In this document: in pieces, positions 16,983 through 24,209 of the stretch
Numbering within the stretch: position 1 is the first letter of the stretch
Layout: every line of letters begins with the position of its first letter
Assembly: GCA_004560375.1 (NCBI GenBank)
Contig: SFVC01000003.1
Coordinates: 25,878-89,877 of the forward strand
Direction of reading: 5' to 3'
From: a bacterium
Lineage (GTDB): Bacteria > Bacillota > Clostridia > Oscillospirales > Oscillospiraceae
DNA length: 64,000 nt
Program-made: the position numbers and the translations under genes
The notes under the pieces: generated by a model
What the model was told of the DNA's origin: nothing
The model's input: only the letters and a program-made list of their open reading frames with translations
Database searches by the model: none

Positions 16983-17030
16983 ATAGATCCCAGTATCCCA
17001 GACAGTTCTGACTGGGATACTGGGATCTAT
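16983..17030 (-). terminator. 19-bp perfect hairpin downstream of cotJC
   Basis: atagatcccagtatcccag pairs perfectly with its complement around a 10-base loop. It follows the cotJC 3' end on the minus strand, but only a short T run (GTTTT) lies a few bases beyond, so it is a probable rather than certain terminator. Confidence 0.5.
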
Positions 17031-17046
17031 GAAAAAGTTTTTTCGC

Positions 17047-17487
17047 TTATTTATCGAAGGCCGGGTTGGTAAAATAGATGTTCTTCTGATCGAGTCTCTG
17101 TTTGGCCAGCTCAATGGCTTCGCCGAACCGCTGGAAGTGGACGATTTCCCGCTCCCTCAAAAAGCGGATCACGTCATTCACATCCGGATCATCGGACAGG
17201 CGGAGGATATTGTCGTAGGTGAGGCGGGCTTTTTGTTCTGCCGCCAGATCCTCGGTCAGATCCGCGATCACGTCCCCGGTGACCTGCATGGTGGAGGCGG
17301 ACCAGGGATAGCCGGAGGCGAACTGGGGGTATACGCCGGTGGTGTGATCCACGAAGTAAGTGTCGAAGCCGGCGGTCTTGATCTGGCTGTCGCTGAGGTT
17401 CCGGGTGAGCTGGTGCACCAGGGTGCCCACCATTTCCAGGTGGCCCAGTTCCTCCGTACCTACTGAGGAGTCAAAAGATGACAGCAA
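17047..17487 (-). CDS. cotJC: CotJC manganese catalase-type spore coat protein, C-terminal two thirds (split gene)
   Basis: The genuine cotJC part is 17047-17460, from GTEELGHLEMV to the C terminus NPAFDK. It includes the second metal-ligand set in REREIVHFQRFGEA. The first residues of the open frame (MLSSFDSSV) are not CotJC-like; they are read from the inserted element. The N-terminal 64 residues lie 6.57 kb away at 24017-24209 on the same strand. Joined at the shared 10-bp repeat, the two give a continuous protein of about 198 residues, the normal family length, with motif LLTDIGTEELGHLEM intact. CotJC belongs to the manganese catalase fold and is a mother-cell coat component. As it stands this fragment cannot make a working protein. 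Confidence 0.93.
   Translation of the reverse strand: MLSSFDSSVGTEELGHLEMVGTLVHQLTRNLSDSQIKTAGFDTYFVDHTTGVYPQFASGYPWSASTMQVTGDVIADLTEDLAAEQKARLTYDNILRLSDDPDVNDVIRFLREREIVHFQRFGEAIELAKQRLDQKNIYFTNPAFDK
17451..17460. repeat. Left attachment-site core (direct repeat)
   Basis: CCTCCGTACC on the plus strand (GGTACGGAGG in the cotJC sense). It is identical to 24017-24026; the match ends at once on both sides. It is followed inward by tactgaggagTCAAAA, and the right end has a similarly placed GTCAAAA inward of its core. Confidence 0.88.
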
Positions 17488-17559
17488 AAAACCGTGGAAA
17501 TTTAATATAGATAAAGGGAGAATGCTTTACTATATTTTACAGAGGGTGGGAGGCATCGC

Positions 17560-17588
17560 TTGACTTTCGGGACAAAAGCTACTATCAT
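17560..17588 (+). promoter_or_regulatory. Sigma-A promoter of the element's ABC-ATPase gene
   Basis: TTGACT, 17 bases, TATCAT, about 50 bases before the start codon. The rest of 17488-17638, between the left element end and this gene, holds no recognisable gene. Confidence 0.65.
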
Positions 17589-17638
17589 AAAAGACACAAC
17601 AGAGATGCCGACAAACCATCTGAAAGCGGTGTTTTGCC

Positions 17639-19345
17639 ATGAAAACAGCGGAAGAGCTGCGCTCTGCCCTGCGTGCCGTCGATCACAGGAGCTACCCGGC
17701 CTATAAATCCCTGGCGGGGAGCTGGTTCTTTGAAACTTACACCCTGAACATTGAACACGTCCAGGGCGACCCCTTTGCCGCCCCCTCCCAGATCAGCGTG
17801 ACGCTTGACCGCAAAACCGCGGGCTTCCCGGCCGGCTGCTGGGAGGCCCCATGGAACCGGACGGCGCTGGAGGATTACCTGCTCCGGCGCTTTGCCCGTC
17901 AGGCGGGGAGGTTTTCCCGTCAGGCCAAGGGCTCCGGCAAAAGCGGAGTTCTGGCCGTCACCGCCCCCGGGCAGGAGGTGCTGGAGCGAACCGACTGCCA
18001 AGTGCGTGCCGGGGCGGTCACGCTGCGCTTTGAGGTGGGGTTCCCAGCCAACGGACGAACCATCAACGCCCGGGAGTTGGAGAAAATCCTCTTTGAGTTT
18101 CTCCCCGTCTGTGTGGAGCAGGGCCTGCTGTATGCCAGCGCCCCCAAGGGGGAGGTGACGCAGGTCATCGCCTTGGCGGAGGATCAGCACTTTATCCGGG
18201 AGGAGTTGGAGCGGTTGGAATTGGCCGCATTTGTGGCGGACGGCTCCATTCTGCCCCGGGAGAGCGGCGTGTCCGATCGGCCCATGAAGGGGGCGGTGCC
18301 CTTCCAGTCTCCGAAAGAGTTGGCGGTGACCCTGGAATTGCCCCACCGGGGTACTGTCCGGGGGATGGGGGTGCGCCGGGGGATCACCCTCATTGCCGGC
18401 GGGGGCTATCACGGCAAATCCACCCTGCTGAAGGCACTGGAGCGGGGCGTCTACGACCACATTACCGGGGATGGCCGGGAGTACGTCATCACGGATGCTT
18501 CCGCCGTGAAGATCCGGGCGGAGGATGGCCGTAAGGTGACGGGCACCGATATCTCCCTATTTATCAACCACCTGCCCAGTGGGCGGGACACCACCCACTT
18601 TTCCACCCTGGACGCCAGCGGAAGCACGTCACAGGCGGCAAACATCGCCGAGGCCCTGGAGGCGGGGGGCAGGGTGCTGCTCATGGACGAGGACACTTCC
18701 GCCACCAATTTCATGATACGGGACGAACTGATGCAGGCGGTGATCGCCCGGGAACAGGAGCCTATCACCCCGTTTTTGGAGCGGGCCATGGATCTGTGGC
18801 AAAAAGCCGGGGTGTCCCTGATTCTGGTGGTGGGCAGCTGCGGAGCCTATTTTCACATCGCTGACAAAGTGGTGCAGATGGACGCCTACCAGGCCCGGGA
18901 CATCACAGACCAGGCCAAGGCGGCGCTGGCGGGGCGGCCCGTTCCCTCCCTGACAGCCCCCGGCTTCCACCTGCCCGCCGGAAACCGGGTGATCGATCTG
19001 TCCGGCGACAGCCAAATCCGAAAAAATTACCGGGGGGACGGCTACCGGCAGGAGCGGTTGAAGGTGAAATGTTTCGGCAAGACCACATTCTCTGTCGGCG
19101 ACCGGGAGCTGGATCTGCGCTATGTGGAGCAGTTGACGGACGCAGGCCAAACCCGGGCGCTGGCCTATATGGTGCGCTACGCCCGGGAGCATCTGGCGGG
19201 TCAGACGGTGGAGGCCGTTGTGGCGGCGCTGATCAAACTGATGAAGGAGAAGGGGCTGGGGGCGGTCTGCGGCGGCGGGGTCGTCCCCGCAGGGCTGACC
19301 ATGCCCCGGATCCAGGAGATTTTCGCCTGTTTTGACCGATATTGA
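17639..19345 (+). CDS. Predicted ATPase of the ABC class (PF09818-type)
   Basis: A 568-residue soluble protein of the family named predicted ATPase of the ABC class. The P-loop is AGGGYHGKST at about residue 253, and the Walker B region is VLLMDEDTSATN, which also holds the family's conserved DEDTSATNFM. There are no transmembrane segments and no partner permease, so it is not a transporter subunit. Its function is unknown. It is the first gene inside the cotJC element and has its own promoter. Base and codon use looks like the host chromosome rather than recent foreign DNA. Confidence 0.85.
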   Translation: MKTAEELRSALRAVDHRSYPAYKSLAGSWFFETYTLNIEHVQGDPFAAPSQISVTLDRKTAGFPAGCWEAPWNRTALEDYLLRRFARQAGRFSRQAKGSGKSGVLAVTAPGQEVLERTDCQVRAGAVTLRFEVGFPANGRTINARELEKILFEFLPVCVEQGLLYASAPKGEVTQVIALAEDQHFIREELERLELAAFVADGSILPRESGVSDRPMKGAVPFQSPKELAVTLELPHRGTVRGMGVRRGITLIAGGGYHGKSTLLKALERGVYDHITGDGREYVITDASAVKIRAEDGRKVTGTDISLFINHLPSGRDTTHFSTLDASGSTSQAANIAEALEAGGRVLLMDEDTSATNFMIRDELMQAVIAREQEPITPFLERAMDLWQKAGVSLILVVGSCGAYFHIADKVVQMDAYQARDITDQAKAALAGRPVPSLTAPGFHLPAGNRVIDLSGDSQIRKNYRGDGYRQERLKVKCFGKTTFSVGDRELDLRYVEQLTDAGQTRALAYMVRYAREHLAGQTVEAVVAALIKLMKEKGLGAVCGGGVVPAGLTMPRIQEIFACFDRY

Positions 19346-19356
19346 TATCCGGTTCG

Positions 19357-20184
19357 TCAACAGTTCCCGGTGTAGACATAGTTCAGCCAGTTCCTGGCCT
19401 CCTCTGCCAGCCGGTAGACCCGCTCCACCGGGGTGGGCGGACGATCCTGCATCTGATACCGAGGGAAGAACCGGGACAGGTGCAGGGGGATATCCTGGCG
19501 CACCGACGCCAGCCATTGCGCCAGAGCACGGATCTCCTCCACGCTGTCGTTCTCGCCGGGGACAAGCAGGGAGGTGACCTCCACGTGGCATTGCTCCGCC
19601 GCCAGGGCGATGGAGCGCTTTACCGTGTCCAGGTCGCCGCCCAGGCGGCGGTACCACGCTGAGGTGAAGCCTTTCAGGTCGATATTGGCCGCGTCCAGAT
19701 AGGGAAGGAGCTCCCGCCAGGGCTGTTCCTCAATCGTACCATTGGAAACCAGCACATTGACCATGCCCCGGTCATGGACGGCGGCGGCGCAGTCCCGGAC
19801 GTACTCGTACCCCACCAGCGGTTCGTTGTAGGTATAGGCCACGCCGATGTTCCCGCGAGGGATCAACTCCGCCGCCTTGTTTGCCAACTGTTCCGGAGAC
19901 ACGTCCACCGTCTGAATTGAGCCGTCCGAAGCCATGGAGATCTCGTGGTTCTGGCAGAAGGGGCAGCGGAGGTTGCAGCCGAAGCTGCCCACAGACAAAA
20001 TCAAGCTCCTGGGCCGGAAACGGCGCAGGGGCTTTTTTTCGATGGGATCCAGCGCCAGGCTGGTGAGCCTGCCGTAATTTAGCGGCATAACGATCCCATC
20101 CCGGCACATCCTGGCCCGGCAGAAGCCGATCTGCCCCTCCGCCAATTGGCAGTGGTGGAAGCACAGTTCACAGTTCGCGTTCAT
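19357..20184 (-). CDS. amrS: AmmeMemoRadiSam system radical SAM enzyme
   Basis: 275 residues. An N-terminal cysteine cluster (CELCFHHC, then FCRARMC) precedes the radical SAM CxxxCxxC motif in FGCNLRCPFCQNHE, as in the AmmeMemoRadiSam family (formerly PflA-like). The reaction is not established. Its start overlaps the stop of the MEMO1-AMMECR1 gene by four bases, so the two form a compact operon inside the cotJC element. Confidence 0.93.
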   Translation of the reverse strand: MNANCELCFHHCQLAEGQIGFCRARMCRDGIVMPLNYGRLTSLALDPIEKKPLRRFRPRSLILSVGSFGCNLRCPFCQNHEISMASDGSIQTVDVSPEQLANKAAELIPRGNIGVAYTYNEPLVGYEYVRDCAAAVHDRGMVNVLVSNGTIEEQPWRELLPYLDAANIDLKGFTSAWYRRLGGDLDTVKRSIALAAEQCHVEVTSLLVPGENDSVEEIRALAQWLASVRQDIPLHLSRFFPRYQMQDRPPTPVERVYRLAEEARNWLNYVYTGNC

Positions 20185-21569
20185 GTGTGACGTACCACCT
20201 CAAACCGCTCCAGGGTATAGGGTTCCCGGGAACTGATGCCGCCCTTTTGCCGGGCGATATCGATCTGCTGCTCCACCGTGTCCACGCCCTCCAGGTCGGG
20301 AAGCAGCAGCCCCCGGCGGCTGCCGTGGGACACGATGACGCCGTACCGCTTCACATCCAGCTGATCCGGGGAGGAGATGGGCTCCGGCTCACCCAGCACG
20401 TCCACGCTGTACTCCAGCTGATCCAGTTCCTCCTTGCCCACGGGAGGGAAGCGGGGGTCACGGGCCCCGGCAGATACGGCGTTCTGCACGATCTCCCAGG
20501 CCACGCTGCCGGTGGTGGGGCCGGTGGTGCCGATGCAGCCCCGAAGCTGCCCGTGGGCGTGAAGGGAGACGAAGGCCCCGGCGGTTTTGTCGGTCAGCTC
20601 CTGGGGCAGGCCGTCCGGCAGAGCGCGCAGCCGCCGACCGGTACGGACATAGGTCTCCAGAGACAGCCGGGCCAGCCGCACCCAAGAGTCCTCGACAGCT
20701 TTGCGCTGGGCCAGGCGGGTGCGCTCCAGTTCCTGGCACTGGGCGGCGAAGCGGCGGTTTTCATCCGGGCCGGTGACGATGAAGGTAGCTACGCCATAGC
20801 CCACGCCGGTGACGCCCTCGTGGCTGAGCAGCGTTGGCTTCACACCCAGGCCGTCCAACGCCCCGGCCATAATCTGAAAGGAGCGCAGGCCGCACTCCGC
20901 CGCCCGATCACACAGGGTCGGATCCATGGTGAGAAATTGGAGAAAGTCCCCGGATTCCATGGCGGCAGTGACCCGGCGGTCGAACACCGGACCTTCGGGC
21001 GCGTAGCCGTAGGGGCCGTTATCCCGCAGCTTGTGGGACAGGTCGCCGCTGGCTACAAAGACAACCCTGCGGCCCAGCTTGTCCGCCGCTCTGGCAACAT
21101 ACTGCCCAAGTTGATAATGATGTAAAGGAGAAAGACCTGATAGGCCAATACGCAGAACAGGGCAGTCAATCCCGGCCTCATGGAGAAAATAAAGAGGCAG
21201 GAAGGTACCGTGATCCAGGGCTGGATCCCGCTCTCCCAGTGTCCCGGCCTGAAGGCCCGCCGCCTCCGCCTGATGGACAATCTCTTGGCGCAGTTCGACA
21301 TCATAGGTTACCTCAAGGCGGGTCTGGGGCGCGCCGAAAGCGGCCATACTGCCGGACGCGCCCGCACCGGGGGAGATGTGGAAATAGTCGGCGTACATAA
21401 TTGTGTGGGGCGACGAGATCACCAGAGCCTCTGGATTCCAGTCTGACACCTGCTTTGCGGCGGCGCGATAGGCGTTAATGGTGGCCTGAACCTGCCGCTC
21501 CTGGCCCCGGCCAACGGTGGGGATGATGAGGGGCGGATGGGGCACAATGACGGCTCCGATCATTGGCAT
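20181..21569 (-). CDS. AmmeMemoRadiSam system MEMO1 (AmrB) - AMMECR1 (AmrA) fusion
   Basis: 462 residues joining two families. Residues 1 to about 265 are MEMO1-like (MIGAVIVPHPPLIIP, then VFVASGDLSHKL), related to extradiol dioxygenases. Residues about 285-462 are AMMECR1 (LHAHGQLRGCIGTTGP, DPRFPPV, then GVIVSHGSRRGLLLP). The proteins co-occur with the AmrS radical SAM enzyme in many bacteria and archaea, and this fusion is a known arrangement; the pathway is unsolved. AAGGAG precedes ATG 21569. Confidence 0.93.
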   Translation of the reverse strand: MPMIGAVIVPHPPLIIPTVGRGQERQVQATINAYRAAAKQVSDWNPEALVISSPHTIMYADYFHISPGAGASGSMAAFGAPQTRLEVTYDVELRQEIVHQAEAAGLQAGTLGERDPALDHGTFLPLYFLHEAGIDCPVLRIGLSGLSPLHHYQLGQYVARAADKLGRRVVFVASGDLSHKLRDNGPYGYAPEGPVFDRRVTAAMESGDFLQFLTMDPTLCDRAAECGLRSFQIMAGALDGLGVKPTLLSHEGVTGVGYGVATFIVTGPDENRRFAAQCQELERTRLAQRKAVEDSWVRLARLSLETYVRTGRRLRALPDGLPQELTDKTAGAFVSLHAHGQLRGCIGTTGPTTGSVAWEIVQNAVSAGARDPRFPPVGKEELDQLEYSVDVLGEPEPISSPDQLDVKRYGVIVSHGSRRGLLLPDLEGVDTVEQQIDIARQKGGISSREPYTLERFEVVRHT

Positions 21570-21612
21570 AGGGACTACTCCTTCTCAAAATATGGTGATA
21601 AATGGAATCGGT

Positions 21613-22029
21613 TCACAGAACCATGATCAGCGTCCCCGCCCCGATGAGGATGCACCCGATGACGGACTTGGGTGTGAACTTCTCGTGGAGGAACACCGCC
21701 GCCATTACCAGCGTGATGACCACGCTGAGCTTGTCGATGGGCACCACCTTGGACACCTCGCCGATCTGGATGGCCCGGTAGTAGCACAGCCAGGACGCGC
21801 CGGTGGCCAGCCCGGACAGGATCAGGAACAGCCAACTTTTTCGGCTGATTTCCGTAATGCCGCCCTGGGCGTTGGTGACAAACACCATGACCCAGGCCAT
21901 GGCTACCACCACCATAGTTCGGATGGCGGTGGCCAGGTTGGAGTTGACGCCGTCAATGCCCACCTTGGCCAGAATGGAGGTGAGGGCCGCGAACACGGCG
22001 GAGAGCAAAGCAAAGAGAAACCACATCAT
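21613..22029 (-). CDS. EamA-family (DMT) transporter, single-domain
   Basis: A 138-residue membrane protein with about five hydrophobic helices: the length of one EamA domain, so it would act as a dimer. Family features are the N-terminal FALLSAVFAALTSILAKVG and the C-terminal LHEKFTPKSVIGCILIGAGTL. Substrate unknown. AGGAGG precedes ATG 22029 and a promoter is found 35-60 bases upstream. It may be transcribed on into the AmmeMemoRadiSam genes. Confidence 0.88.
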   Translation of the reverse strand: MMWFLFALLSAVFAALTSILAKVGIDGVNSNLATAIRTMVVVAMAWVMVFVTNAQGGITEISRKSWLFLILSGLATGASWLCYYRAIQIGEVSKVVPIDKLSVVITLVMAAVFLHEKFTPKSVIGCILIGAGTLIMVL

Positions 22030-22063
22030 AACTGCCTCCTTATACTATAACCTTTCTGCACAC

Positions 22064-22092
22064 AGTTTAGCATGGGGCGGGGCGATTTTCAA
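22064..22092 (-). promoter_or_regulatory. Sigma-A-like promoter of the EamA gene
   Basis: TTGAAA, 17 bases, TAAACT on the minus strand, about 28 bases of leader to the ribosome site and start. Confidence 0.55.
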
Positions 22093-22153
22093 TGGAAACC
22101 ATCGAAGTAATTGGATTTTTTCCATGCCCGATGAGAAGGGGGCAAACCAAAGG

Positions 22154-22182
22154 GCAAAGTAGGTCTGTCCGATGCATACCCT
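22154..22182 (+). promoter_or_regulatory. Candidate sigma-E promoter of the recombinase pair
   Basis: GCAAAGT, 14 bases, CATACCCT. The -10 matches seven of eight positions of CATACAMT and the -35 five of seven of KMATATT. The layout resembles the candidates before spoIIM and spoIVFA (14-base spacer, very short leader). I saw no good sigma-A promoter in this gap. A degenerate motif like this can arise by chance. Confidence 0.4.
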
Positions 22183-22204
22183 TGGAACAAGGGGGGCACG
22201 CGGA

Positions 22205-22432
22205 ATGGAGGAACGGGCGCGTCTGATCGGGATCGAACACGACCGCATGATCACCAAAGAGATGGACAGCCAGTTCCTGTTTGAGTACCAAAGGGCTATC
22301 CTGCTGTCGCTGAAGGACAGCGGAACGCTGGATGAGGCACAGTACCGGTACGCGGAAGGGAAGCTGCGGAATCAACTTCAAGCGTACATCAGGACACAAA
22401 ACAGCGCGGAAAAAAAGGGGGAGAAGTCATGA
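22205..22432 (+). CDS. Small recombinase-partner protein (SHOCT-like)
   Basis: 75 residues, mostly helical and charged, with the pattern EYQRAILLSLKDSGTLDEAQYRYAE seen in the small proteins that often precede serine recombinase genes in Clostridia elements. The start at 22205 follows AAGGGGGG; the ATG at 22172 has no ribosome site and falls beside the promoter candidate. It overlaps the recombinase start by four bases (ATGA). A role as accessory or directionality factor is only a suggestion. Confidence 0.65.
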   Translation: MEERARLIGIEHDRMITKEMDSQFLFEYQRAILLSLKDSGTLDEAQYRYAEGKLRNQLQAYIRTQNSAEKKGEKS

Positions 22433-24060
22433 GGAAGGTGGCGTCCTATTGCCGGGTGTCCACCGACCGGGACGATCAGGCCAATTCCTTTGAGAGCCAG
22501 CAGCGCTATTTCAAGGAGTTCATCGACCGCCAGCCCGACTGGGAGCTGTATCAGGTCTATGCCGACGAGGGCATCACCGGCACCTCCACAAAAAAGCGGG
22601 CGGCGTTCAACCGCATGATCGCCGACGCCCACATGGGGAAATTTCAACTCATCCTCACCAAAGAGGTAAGCCGGTTCTCCCGGAACATTCTGGACACCAT
22701 CTCCTACACCCGGGAGCTGAAGACCCTGGGGGTTGGGGTGGTGTTCATGAACGATGGCATCAACTCCCTGGAGCCGGACGCAGAACTGCGGCTGTCCATC
22801 ATGGGCTCCATGGCCCAGGAGGAGAGCCGAAAGACCTCCAGCCGGGTGAAGTGGGGCCAAACCCGGCGGATGGAGCAGGGGGTGGTGTTCGGCAGATCGC
22901 TACTGGGCTATGATGTAAAGGGAGGACACATTACAGTAAATCCGGCAGGGGCGGAGCTGGTTCAGCTCATTTTCCACAAGTACGGCATAGAAAAGAAGGG
23001 CACTTCTGTTATCGCCCGGGAACTGCGGGAAGCGGGATACAAATCGCTGACCGGGAACACAAAATGGCCCAATACCTACATTATCAAGGTGCTGAAAAAC
23101 GAAAAATATGTGGGCGATCTGGTACAGAAAAAAACCATCACACCGGACTATTTGAGCCACGCGAAAAAGTACAACCACGGGGAGGAGAAACTGGTGATCC
23201 TCCGCAACCACCATGAGCCGATCATCAGCCGGGAGCTGTGGGATATCGTCCAGGGCGAGCTGAAAAAGCGGGATCGGAAAGGGGACCGCGACGGCGGACA
23301 CTCAACCCGATATGTGTTCAGCGGCAAGATCAAATGCGGGGAGTGCGGGGCCAGCTTTGTCTCCCGGAAAAAAATCCGGAAGGATGGCACGGCCTATAAG
23401 CGCTGGAGCTGTTTCACCGCCACCACGGAGGGGAAGCGACATGAGGATGTCCAGGGAAATGAGGTGGGCTGTGATATCGGAAAGATGCTCCGGGACGAGC
23501 TGGCCATGGATATTTTGAAGCAGTCCCTGGCATCACTGCAAATGGACGTGGACGAAATCATCCAAAATGTCACCGATATTGCCATGGAGGCGATTCACGC
23601 AGGGGCGGGACAGGAAACCGACCGTCCGGAGGCGCTGGAATATCAGATTGAGCAGCTCACAAATAAGAAAGCGGATGTGCTGGACGCCTTCTTCTCCCGG
23701 CAGATCACCAAGGACGAAATGAAGCTGGTGAATGAGCGGTATGACAGGGAACTGGATGCCCTGCGGGTCAAGTTGGATGCGGCGCACTCCAGGGAGGGGA
23801 TCGCTTATGAGCCGAGGGATCTACGAAAGGATGTGGAGCGGCAAATAGCGGCCATCGTAAGAGGTGAGACAGACAGTGAACCATTCTATAAAAACCTGCT
23901 GGATCACATGGTAGTCCAAAAGGACAAACGGGTAGAGGTATATCTGAGCCGTTTGCCACAGAAATGGATGTTTATCCTGGAAAATCTGCGGAGAGCGCCG
24001 GTGTGTCAAAACGACCCCTCCGTACCGATATCGGTAAGCAGCCCCTTCAGCTCGGGATAG
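22429..24060 (+). CDS. Large serine recombinase of the cotJC element
   Basis: 543 residues. The resolvase domain has catalytic Ser at residue 11 (YCRVSTD) and the helix motif KEVSRFSRN. A recombinase domain follows (FGRSLLGYDV onward), then a zinc ribbon (KCGECG with paired Cys further on) and a coiled coil (about residues 400-455). This is the domain order of SpoIVCA/TnpX-type site-specific recombinases. The gene runs through the right attachment core and its last 10 or so residues (ISVSSPFSSG) are read antisense from cotJC. In the excised circle the frame would continue into different DNA, giving a longer tail. It probably excises the element and rebuilds cotJC. Confidence 0.93.
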   Translation: MRKVASYCRVSTDRDDQANSFESQQRYFKEFIDRQPDWELYQVYADEGITGTSTKKRAAFNRMIADAHMGKFQLILTKEVSRFSRNILDTISYTRELKTLGVGVVFMNDGINSLEPDAELRLSIMGSMAQEESRKTSSRVKWGQTRRMEQGVVFGRSLLGYDVKGGHITVNPAGAELVQLIFHKYGIEKKGTSVIARELREAGYKSLTGNTKWPNTYIIKVLKNEKYVGDLVQKKTITPDYLSHAKKYNHGEEKLVILRNHHEPIISRELWDIVQGELKKRDRKGDRDGGHSTRYVFSGKIKCGECGASFVSRKKIRKDGTAYKRWSCFTATTEGKRHEDVQGNEVGCDIGKMLRDELAMDILKQSLASLQMDVDEIIQNVTDIAMEAIHAGAGQETDRPEALEYQIEQLTNKKADVLDAFFSRQITKDEMKLVNERYDRELDALRVKLDAAHSREGIAYEPRDLRKDVERQIAAIVRGETDSEPFYKNLLDHMVVQKDKRVEVYLSRLPQKWMFILENLRRAPVCQNDPSVPISVSSPFSSG

Positions 24061-24209
24061 GGCATGGCATACCGCTGGGACAGGTAGCGCAGGGAAGCGC
24101 CCAGCTCGCCGTCCGGCCCACCATACTGGGAGATGATCACGGAGGCCAGCTTCGGATTGCAGTTCTTGATCCGAACGGGGTACTGCAGCTTTTTCTCATA
24201 GACAAACAT
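24006..24209 (-). CDS. cotJC: CotJC manganese catalase-type spore coat protein, N-terminal third (split gene)
   Basis: The first 64 residues are typical CotJC: VYEKKLQYPVRI, then SQYGGPDGELGASLRYL (with metal-ligand Glu) and LLTDIGTE. Reading then leaves cotJC and ends in the foreign residues GSF and a stop. The genuine part is 24017-24209. The rest of the gene is at 17047-17460. ATG 24209 overlaps the stop of the cotJA-cotJB gene, so the coat operon structure is otherwise intact, which argues the gene is kept for use rather than decaying. Confidence 0.93.
   Translation of the reverse strand: MFVYEKKLQYPVRIKNCNPKLASVIISQYGGPDGELGASLRYLSQRYAMPYPELKGLLTDIGTEGSF
24017..24026. repeat. Right attachment-site core (direct repeat)
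   Basis: CCTCCGTACC, identical to 17451-17460. It lies inside the recombinase gene on one strand and inside the cotJC 5' part on the other, in the same codon phase as at the left end on both strands. Confidence 0.88.

Larger units (their letters stand above)
17451..24026. mobile_element. Intervening element interrupting cotJC (6.57 kb, skin-like)
   Basis: The segment is bounded by identical direct repeats CCTCCGTACC at 17451-17460 and 24017-24026, 6566 bases apart. It splits cotJC exactly within codons for Gly-Thr-Glu of the GTEE metal-ligand motif. Excision would restore the frame with no scar. It carries, in order: ABC-type ATPase (+), AmrS radical SAM enzyme (-), MEMO1-AMMECR1 fusion (-), EamA transporter (-), small partner protein (+) and serine recombinase (+) whose gene runs into the right repeat. 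Known precedents are the sigK skin element of B. subtilis and C. difficile, and prophage-type insertions in spsM and spoVFB. There are no phage structural genes. Confidence 0.9.

Noticed and set aside
17047..17487. CotJC C-terminal fragment as a simple pseudogene
   Set aside because: Both halves keep intact motifs and exact in-frame joining at direct repeats beside a recombinase, which decay would not produce.
17360..17563. Plus-strand 67-codon frame at the left element end
   Set aside because: Not a gene by itself; its second half matters only as the tail the recombinase would gain in the circular form.
22032..22171. Sigma-A promoter for the recombinase pair
   Set aside because: TTGGAT near 22112 has no acceptable -10 at 16-18 bases.
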